From NCBI GenBank assembly GCA_037039685.1, contig JAWNGF010000015.1, positions 1,193,001 to 1,257,000 on the forward strand: a DNA stretch of 64,000 nucleotides. The letters are read 5' to 3'. The stretch comes from Ceratobasidium sp. AG-K. Taxonomy: Eukaryota > Basidiomycota > Agaricomycetes > Cantharellales > Ceratobasidiaceae. Below are positions 59,201-64,000 of the stretch, one piece after another (position 1 is the stretch's first letter; every line of letters begins with the position of its first letter). The notes beneath the pieces were generated by a model that saw only the letters and a program-made list of their open reading frames with translations, was not told where the DNA came from and searched no databases. The position numbers and the translations under genes were made by a program.

Positions 59201-60808
59201 CTCCTGACTACCAACATTTCCACAAGACGCCCAAGCAAGAAGCTTGATGACAAGAAAACGGGCCCCTTTGTTGTGAAGAAACAAATCTCTTCACATGCCT
59301 ACCAACTTGATCTTCCAAAATCCATGCGCATCCACAACGTCTTCCATGGAAATATGTTGACCTCCTATACTGAAGACCTAGACTTCCAACGAAACCAACC
59401 CCGACCTCCGCCGATCATTACTGAAGAAGGCGAGGAAGAATATGGAGTAGAGAAGATTGTAGATTGGCACCAAGATCCTGATGGGCTGAAATATCGCATC
59501 AGATGGAAGGGCTACAGCCCCCTGGAAGACACAGAAGAACCGGCAGAGAACTTTGCCGAACTGACTCATGTCATGAGAAAGTTCCAGAAGGACTTTCCCA
59601 ACGGTCCACTCCCTCCAAATTTCACTCCCTCAGAGTACAAAAGGACAAGAGGGAAAGCCGCAGAAATTATCACTCCAGCTCTACTGCCTACATCTACTTG
59701 TTCACTGCAAAGCACCTCTCCCACCACAAAAACCACCTCTTTATACAACCAACAATGCCTGCCGCTCGCACCGCTGCCGTCCCCGCCTTCTCCCGGGTAC
59801 CCGCTTACAAGCAGGTTAGGGCCTACAAGAAGGCCATCAAGCTTGCCGGACCAGGGGAGTTTGCCGTCAACAACCGGGACACTGCCCCCTGGTCCCTCAA
59901 CGAGGCCAAGGCACTTGCGGAGGCCCTTGAGCCCGGCGTCCAGTTGGGGTACATACCCCTGCGAGAGCGGGCAACCATCAAATGGGACGGACAACGCAAG
60001 TCCCTCATCATACCCCGCCTTGGCTCCCTCCTCTGGGTCAGCCACCCTGAATCTCGGCCTTCCGACCCCACCAACATCGGCCGCAACAAATACTACCACT
60101 GCCGTGGTTGTATTGGACTCACCGTCCATGACGTTGTCCTCAAAAGCGTGGACGCCTGGAACCGGGACACTGGCTTCAAATGGGAAGGTGACAAGTGGTT
60201 CAAACGCGAGACTGATCCCCGCATTGCCCTGGCCAATGGGGGACACGTCGACGACGACGGGATCTGGTGGAGCGATTGCTCCTACGATTTCACCAGCGGT
60301 TGGCCCGCCCCCTGTGAGTGGCAAAAGAAGCCTGAACCACCAGTCGCTGACAACACATACCCCAAAACTCCCCTCTCCGATTTCGAATGGTCAAAAGGCG
60401 CCGACGAAACCGACAGACCATTGGAGCCAGGCAAAATCAAGGAGGAAACAGTCGATATTCCCCCCCCTCCTGCCATCTCCAACGAAGACGCCGAACGAGT
60501 CGAACGGGAGTGGAACGCGACCTGGGACAGGGCGCGGGAGAATGTCGAGGCCCTCATCGCCGATGTCGGCCAGGCAATTGCCAAGCTCGAGCCCCATCCA
60601 CCAGCGGATCGCATGCCTTGCGACGCCAACGTCCTGGAGGCCTACCGCCTCGTCCAGTGCGGATCCTGGTCGGTTGACCAGCTCAACAAATGGCTCGACC
60701 ACCGACAGGAGCAGTGGGCACTCCGCGAGCAGCAAGAACTCGAGCGCCTCCAACAACGGCACCAGGAGGAGCTTGACAAGCTCTACCAAGAAAAATGGGA
60801 TCGCATGA
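56240..60808 (+). CDS. A3 pol polyprotein (PR-RT-RNaseH-INT-chromodomain), intact
   Basis: An open frame of 1522 codons, entered from gag by a -1 shift, so no separate start is required. Aspartic protease LIDSGSS (residues 39-45); RT with SLDLKNGFW and YIDDILIIS (about 353); RNase H ETDASGVAMGAI (about 500); integrase zinc knuckle H...H...CEAC (about 717-755) and core VVMDRFSRMAHF; chromodomain EKIVDWHQDPDGLKYRIRWKGY (about 1063-1115), which in chromoviruses directs integration to marked chromatin. From about residue 1172 the frame is S/P/T-rich and overlaps ORF3; this tail is probably only the shadow of ORF3. Confidence 0.92.
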   Translation: MCEDAPISPLRNVYYCKATNETPMVYTTAEGITEKISTLIDSGSSRNFIDLRFAKENNIPLTKLQTPRSIETIDGKTQRDQIQFRCKLKFDLEGRTFCQKFYVMNTGTQPMILGMPWLKETNPEILWSPFAIKWKTEDPLIAKAGLLQELPKELEEFKDVFDEEKYDKLPEHREWDCRIDFYDNSRLPKPKKAYPLSPREREATKEYIENELRSGRIRPSKSPLAASLFFVKKALKEGQTIPDLRPVVDYRGANEETIPDRYPIPLLEQLLEIFKKTGGSSKEELFITSLDLKNGFWNVRIREGDEWKTAFITSEGLFEYTVMAFGLKNAPSTFQRMMDHIFRDMIGVKIVIYIDDILIISRGRDQHTIDIKEVLQRLRKNNLFGNLKKCTFYGKRADWVGFVVDENGISMNKDKIRTIQEWPIPKTVKQLQAFIGFCNFYRRFVVAFSSIVKPLTQLTRKDRKWEWNSEHQEAFDSLKDVISKEPVLAHPDESKQYFLETDASGVAMGAILSQRQKDGYLHPVGFLSRSFKEAELNYDTHDKELLAIIEALRHWRIHLEGTREPIVIYTDHKNLTYWQKASTFNRRHNRWLLMLASYNFEIHYRPGKMSEKPDILSRRSDHNDIASAEQVMISAENFKGFSALMSNNIIAEIKEALEEDESLETLIKSTKGKEGLPPSVRKQFKDYEMNEDLLWYQGRIVVPDEKDIKLKLLKLYHDSPIAGHQGQARTLELISRNYYWPGMKAQVNKYVDSCEACQRGKGSKGHLPLKPLPIPEKPWENIAYDFIVKLPKSQGFDSVLVVMDRFSRMAHFIPCKESTNSEELANIFVKEIWRLHGFPKTTVSDRGTTFKSHFLEAVYKRLGIQGTFSTAFHPETDGLVERTNQWLEGWIRIFGNYKQDDWAKWLPIAEFCHNNHKNRVTNKSPFEVIYGMTPKWSIEDYVTRSPEGGKWTKDMEAVWEETKALMEYHQSKEETPKAQYKEGDNVWLLTTNISTRRPSKKLDDKKTGPFVVKKQISSHAYQLDLPKSMRIHNVFHGNMLTSYTEDLDFQRNQPRPPPIITEEGEEEYGVEKIVDWHQDPDGLKYRIRWKGYSPLEDTEEPAENFAELTHVMRKFQKDFPNGPLPPNFTPSEYKRTRGKAAEIITPALLPTSTCSLQSTSPTTKTTSLYNQQCLPLAPLPSPPSPGYPLTSRLGPTRRPSSLPDQGSLPSTTGTLPPGPSTRPRHLRRPLSPASSWGTYPCESGQPSNGTDNASPSSYPALAPSSGSATLNLGLPTPPTSAATNTTTAVVVLDSPSMTLSSKAWTPGTGTLASNGKVTSGSNARLIPALPWPMGDTSTTTGSGGAIAPTISPAVGPPPVSGKRSLNHQSLTTHTPKLPSPISNGQKAPTKPTDHWSQAKSRRKQSIFPPLLPSPTKTPNESNGSGTRPGTGRGRMSRPSSPMSARQLPSSSPIHQRIACLATPTSWRPTASSSADPGRLTSSTNGSTTDRSSGHSASSKNSSASNNGTRRSLTSSTKKNGIA

Positions 60809-60891
60809 ACAAGGTCCTCGAAACGGACATGCGAAACCTGGCAGAACGTGTTGGCTGGCTGGAATTGAAGGAATGGGTCGCCCGCAGATAG
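59755..60891 (+). CDS. A3 ORF3: third gene of unknown function
   Basis: 378 codons from MPAARTAAVPAFSRVPAY. It overlaps the pol frame until 60808 in the -1 register and ends TAG just before the polypurine tract. Features: a basic N-terminus (KQVRAYKKAIKLAG), RDTAPWSLNEAKALAE, a C-x2-C pair in YYHCRGCIGLTVHDVVLKS, Trp-rich repeats (WNRDTGFKWEGDKWF, GIWWSDCSYDF), an acidic segment, and a C-terminal coiled coil (EQQELERLQQRHQEELDKLY). Homologues occur in A2, A4, B2 and B3. Signal peptide and membrane segments are absent, so an envelope protein is unlikely. No known domain recognised; an accessory role in the element cycle is inferred from conservation. Confidence 0.82.
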   Translation: MPAARTAAVPAFSRVPAYKQVRAYKKAIKLAGPGEFAVNNRDTAPWSLNEAKALAEALEPGVQLGYIPLRERATIKWDGQRKSLIIPRLGSLLWVSHPESRPSDPTNIGRNKYYHCRGCIGLTVHDVVLKSVDAWNRDTGFKWEGDKWFKRETDPRIALANGGHVDDDGIWWSDCSYDFTSGWPAPCEWQKKPEPPVADNTYPKTPLSDFEWSKGADETDRPLEPGKIKEETVDIPPPPAISNEDAERVEREWNATWDRARENVEALIADVGQAIAKLEPHPPADRMPCDANVLEAYRLVQCGSWSVDQLNKWLDHRQEQWALREQQELERLQQRHQEELDKLYQEKWDRMNKVLETDMRNLAERVGWLELKEWVARR

Positions 60892-60920
60892 GCCCAGGCG
60901 CTCCACTACCTGGCCCTATG

Positions 60921-60931
60921 TAGGGGGGCAA
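60921..60931 (+). promoter_or_regulatory. A3 polypurine tract
   Basis: TAGGGGGGCAA immediately precedes the 3' LTR; it would prime plus-strand DNA synthesis. Confidence 0.8.
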
Positions 60932-61432
60932 TGTCGTGACCTGTCCCTCCCTCTCTCTCTCTTTTCTGCGGACTCGTGGCTTGCATCGGCGCCTTAAGCG
61001 CCTCTTCTGTATAGATGTGCCCTCTCCCTCGCTTAGTGAGGTGTATGGATGACGTGTTACCATGAGCTGTATGACTCATGCTGTTTTCTATTGGCTGGCC
61101 TGCGCAGCCCCCCTTATGACTTGGACTTTGACTCAGACAAGTGACTCATGCGTGTACTATGACTCACTTGTTTTATGAGTATATATACTGGCTTGCAAGC
61201 ATGGTCATCCCCAGCTTGCTTCGCCTTGTCAACTCTCCCTGCAGTGTGATCAGAGGCACTTGGCTACTTAGCCTTTAGCGCAGCCACTTGGACTTAGGAG
61301 CTAGTGACTTGTACTGACAAGACTAGCGTTCGTCCACCTTAGTGATAGAGTCTTAGAAGACTTATCACATATTGTTCCACATCTCAAAGGCCATTAGCGG
61401 TCGTCAACCATAGGCATTAGCAGGTTGCGACA
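60932..61432 (+). repeat. A3 3' LTR
   Basis: 501 bp with one extra CT in the pyrimidine run. It differs from 53499-53997 at about eight sites, six of which are shared by 53499-53997 and the A4 LTR. Confidence 0.93.
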
Positions 61433-63207
61433 ACATTGTTTCCATTACTGGTTCGTTGGTCTCTCCACACACGGTTAGAGGGAGACCTCGCCTTTTCCCG
61501 ATTCGGATTCTTCTTCCATCTTTCCTTCCCTTCCTTTGAGGTTAGGTTCCTCCTTTTTCCATTCCTTCTCTGGGCACTTGGCAAGCAGGTGTTTGTCTGA
61601 TCCGCACTTCAAGCAGCGTTTTGAGGCAATCCTAGCCTTGTAAACCTTGTCTGGGAGTCTCTTTGTAGAGCTAGAGGATGCTGTTGGTGTCTTCTTCCCT
61701 GTTGTGTTCTTGATTGCTTGTAGTTTCTGATCAATAGAAATTGCGATTGATATCCATCGGTCAAGGGATAGTTCTCGTTCTGTCCCATCCTTGTTGATCA
61801 GGGTTAGTTCGAAATGAGCTAGTTCGGTTTTGACTTCGGATTTCAATCCTTCCTTGAATTGGTTGATCAGAGCTTCCTGTCCCCAATTTACATCTACCAG
61901 AAGGTATCGGAACTCCGACGCATAGTTTGCTACTGAATTGTTCTGTTTGCATTTTCGGATATCCGATTCGGCTTTAGCTTTTTTGTTGGGGTCACTGAAC
62001 TGTTCCATGAAGTGTGCCTTGAAACTTTCCCATGAGGCAAGGTTTTGGTTGTTTTCCCTTTGGTTAAGCGACCTTAAGAGTACTTGTGCCCAGTGAGTGG
62101 CGGCCTTGTTTTCGGACTTGAAGTTTGCTAAAGCTTCACGGATCCTTTCTTCGTTGGAAGTGTATTGATCGCCGAGGCGTAAAAAGTAGCTCTCCATTTG
62201 TGTGATGAACATTTCGGCACCCTCTCCTTTCTTTCCATCAAAGGCTTCTGGACGAGTCACCTTGGGACGGCGTGAACTGCTACCGATGTTTGGGTTTTCG
62301 GACAGTCGTTGGATTCTTAATTCTAATTCGTCGATCCTGGTAGATTCCGCGTCTGGGTGTGGTGGGGAATTTGATCGCCTAGAGGGAATGCCGTGCAGAG
62401 ACGCTTCGTCCATTTCTTCTCGCATATTGTTGATAGCTTCCTGAACTTCCGTGATTTTGGCAGTGAAGGAGGTTCCTTCCTGTCGTAAGGATTCTAGTCC
62501 TTGTGTTACTGCCTCGTTCCACTCGAGTTGTCCTTGCCTGGTAGTGTTGAGTTCTTCACGTACATTGTTCACTAGTCCTTGGGTGTTGGCAACCTCATTT
62601 CGAAGACGGGTTACGTCTTGACCGACTAGGAAGGAATTGTGTTCACCGTTTCTTGCCGCAGTTAGGATGTCCGTCAGGGTGCCTTGTAGGTTGTTAATGG
62701 AGTCGTTAAAGATTTGCTGGTTGTTTGCGAGGATTTGTGTGGCTTGTTCTAGGCCACTAAGCCTCCGGTCCATAGCGACCCTCATTCCATCTATGACCCT
62801 AATGGTAGCGTTGTGTCTTCCTTCCAGGAGGTCGTTTAAATCGTCTAGATTGCTAATTACAGTATTGTTGCTGGAGCTGGAACTTGAGCTTCCTGGATCA
62901 GCGGTCCTTTGTTGTACCTGGGCCGATTGCCCGGAGTAACCTTGTGGGATATAGGGTGGTGCCGGAATCACTGGTGTAACCGGTTGAGAGGCTATTGGAA
63001 TTGCTCCTACATTGGTGATGGTTCCTCCGATTTGAGGGATTGTGGGAACGTTGGGGATATGTGGTGTAGGAGGAGGTCTAATGGGAACAAGCGATACGCC
63101 CCCATGAGCTTTGGGTTGGGGAGAGAAGAACTGTCTCCTAGATCCTAGTGGCCACAATGGGCGTGATGGCCCTGGACTTCCAGTTGAGATGCGGATTACA
63201 GCTGGAG
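61433..63207 (-). mobile_element. B4 continuation, inverted segment
   Basis: Family B sequence in minus orientation from the start of the protease region (61433) through gag to TGGAG at 63203-63207. TGGAG is the complement of the CTCCA that ends the B4 gag leader at 53494-53498. Confidence 0.85.
61475..63202 (-). CDS. B4 gag, C-terminal 575 residues (inverted)
   Basis: The frame is open from the breakpoint at 63202 to the stop at 61475-61477 and joins the 53235-53498 leader in frame to give about 663 aa. Features: a Pro-rich region with FFSPQPKAHGGVSL (matched in B1), a long coiled-coil region, capsid-like FKAHFMEQFSDPNKKAKAE and CCHC knuckle CLKCGSDKHLLAKC. It is the only undamaged family B gag in the window. 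Confidence 0.87.
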   Translation of the reverse strand, partial: AVIRISTGSPGPSRPLWPLGSRRQFFSPQPKAHGGVSLVPIRPPPTPHIPNVPTIPQIGGTITNVGAIPIASQPVTPVIPAPPYIPQGYSGQSAQVQQRTADPGSSSSSSSNNTVISNLDDLNDLLEGRHNATIRVIDGMRVAMDRRLSGLEQATQILANNQQIFNDSINNLQGTLTDILTAARNGEHNSFLVGQDVTRLRNEVANTQGLVNNVREELNTTRQGQLEWNEAVTQGLESLRQEGTSFTAKITEVQEAINNMREEMDEASLHGIPSRRSNSPPHPDAESTRIDELELRIQRLSENPNIGSSSRRPKVTRPEAFDGKKGEGAEMFITQMESYFLRLGDQYTSNEERIREALANFKSENKAATHWAQVLLRSLNQRENNQNLASWESFKAHFMEQFSDPNKKAKAESDIRKCKQNNSVANYASEFRYLLVDVNWGQEALINQFKEGLKSEVKTELAHFELTLINKDGTERELSLDRWISIAISIDQKLQAIKNTTGKKTPTASSSSTKRLPDKVYKARIASKRCLKCGSDKHLLAKCPEKEWKKEEPNLKGREGKMEEESESGKGEVSL

Positions 63208-63706
63208 TGTCGCAACCTGCTAATGCCTATGGTTGACGACCGCTAATGGCCTTTGAGATGTGGAGCAATATGTGATAAGTCTTCTAAGACTCTATCACTA
63301 AGGTGGACAAACGCTAGTCTTGTCAGTACAAGTCACTAGCTCCTAAGTCCAAGTGGCTGCGCTAAAGGCTAAGTAGCCAAGTGCCTCTGATCACACTGCA
63401 GGGAGAGTTGACGAGGCGAAGCAAGCTGGGGATGACCATGCTTGCAAGCCAGTATATATACTCAAAAAACAAGTGAGTCATAGTACACGCATGAGTCACT
63501 TGTCTGAGTCAAAGTCCGAGTCATAAGGGGGGCTGCGCAGGCCAGCCAATAGAAAACAGCATGAGTCATACAGCTCATGGTAACACGTCATCCATACACC
63601 TCACTAAGCGAGGGAGAGGGCACATCTATACAGAAGAGGCGCTTAAGGCGCCGATGCAAGCCACGAGTCCGCAGAAAAGAGAGAGAGGGAGGGACAGGTC
63701 ACGACA
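63208..63706 (-). repeat. A4 3' LTR
   Basis: Nearly identical to 53499-53997 (two differences noticed) and clearly distinct from 60932-61432. Confidence 0.92.
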
Positions 63707-63746
63707 TTGCCCCCCTACATAGGGCCAGGTAGTGGAGCGCCTGGGC

Positions 63747-64000
63747 CTATCTGCGGGCGACCCATTCCTTCAATTCCAGCCAGCCAACACGTTCTGCCAG
63801 GTTTCGCATGTCCGTTTCGAGGACCTCGTTCATGCGATCCCATTTTTCTTGGTAGAGCTTGTCAAGCTCCTCCTGGTGCCGTTGTTGGAGGCGCTCGAGT
63901 TCTTGCTGCTCGCGGAGTGCCCATTGCTCCTGTCGGTGGTCGAGCCATTTGTTGAGCTGGTCAACCGACCAGGATCCGCACTGGACGAGGCGGTAGGCCT
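63747..64000 (-). CDS. A4 ORF3, C-terminal coiled coil (partial)
   Basis: Stop at 63747-63749. The frame is open to the window edge and matches the last 85 or so codons of A3 ORF3, including the EQQELERLQQRHQEELDKLY coil and WLELKEWVARR end. The start lies outside the window. Confidence 0.8.
   Translation of the reverse strand, partial: AYRLVQCGSWSVDQLNKWLDHRQEQWALREQQELERLQQRHQEELDKLYQEKWDRMNEVLETDMRNLAERVGWLELKEWVARR

Larger units (their letters stand above)
53499..61432 (+). mobile_element. A3: nearly intact Ty3/gypsy chromovirus, family A (chimeric by inversion)
   Basis: LTRs lie at 53499-53997 and 60932-61432; between them are primer site, gag, pol and ORF3. The left flank CTCCA and right flank ACATT do not match, although A1 and A2 show 5-bp duplications. 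The left LTR shares six diagnostic variants with the A4 LTR rather than with its own right LTR, so A3 is a recombinant of two insertions. The only lesion recognised is a 4-bp gag deletion. Confidence 0.93.
63208..64000 (-). mobile_element. A4: 3' end of a family A element, runs off window
   Basis: The 3' LTR 63208-63706 (499 bp, TGTCGCAACC to CACGACA) is followed by the polypurine tract and the ORF3 3' end on the minus strand, which looks identical by eye to the corresponding part of A3. The outer flank is TGGAG. Confidence 0.9.

Noticed and set aside
59755..60808. S/P/T-rich C-terminal tail of pol as a genuine domain
   Set aside because: Composition and fast divergence between A2 and A3 fit a shadow frame of ORF3; no motif was seen.
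61433..63207. An independent family B element fragment unrelated to B4
   Set aside because: Exact frame continuity with 53235-53498, complementary CTCCA/TGGAG flanks and LTR variant sharing make it the same gag gene inverted.
1..64000. tRNA or rRNA genes
   Set aside because: No cloverleaf-like or ribosomal sequence was recognised by eye; a dedicated search was not possible.

Overview
The window looks like a transposon-rich accessory region of an agaricomycete (mushroom-lineage) genome. It has GT-AG introns of about 45-70 nt, a NACHT-WD40 (NLR-like) receptor family, a Plavaka-type CACTA transposase, a DUF6532-like gene and chromodomain Ty3/gypsy elements. The mixture resembles Rhizoctonia/Ceratobasidiaceae, but that is inference; no rRNA or housekeeping gene is present to fix the species.

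Region 1 (1-24.5 kb) is gene-like. A decayed NACHT-WD40 copy (1-3025) carries a solo LTR. Then come a minus-strand DUF6532-like gene (3994-6636), a divergent Plavaka transposase (7112-10599), a 5'-truncated WD40 array (12055-13151), a pogo/Tigger-type transposon with inverted repeats (15421-18005), and an apparently intact nine-exon NACHT-WD40 gene (18145-23262, about 1554 aa) that ends in two seven-unit WD40 sets. A small non-autonomous repeat ending in ATCAGCAAAAACCCGC sits beside each of the three WD40 loci.

Region 2 (24.5-64 kb) is a nest of retroelements. The base is a non-LTR (LINE) element: ORF1 at 24570-26210, endonuclease to 27676, reverse transcriptase at 40209-42391. A copia element is inserted in it. 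Two Ty3/gypsy chromovirus families then pile in. Family A (LTR about 499 bp) is present as A1 (solo LTR in the pseudogene), A2 (27850-35783, minus, decayed), A3 (53499-61432, plus, nearly intact) and A4 (63208 to window end, minus). Family B (LTR about 450-467 bp) is present as B1 (37277-40208, plus), B2 (42722-47456, minus), B3 (47457-52756, minus) and B4 (52757-53498, plus, continuing in inverted orientation at 61433-63207). A 311-bp-armed foldback element (40431-41541) splits the LINE reverse transcriptase.

The most interesting observations are these. (i) An inversion between A3 and A4 split one B4 gag gene; it is shown by a CTCCA target duplication in opposite orientations, exact reading-frame continuity and shared LTR variants. 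(ii) Both families carry a third, unrecognised gene (ORF3) 3' of the integrase-chromodomain, always in the -1 register and overlapping the pol tail. (iii) Both families appear to prime reverse transcription from the 5' end of their own mRNA (Tf1-like), with compensatory changes between families. (iv) The NLR carries an exactly 129-bp-phased WD40 array with variation at fixed positions.
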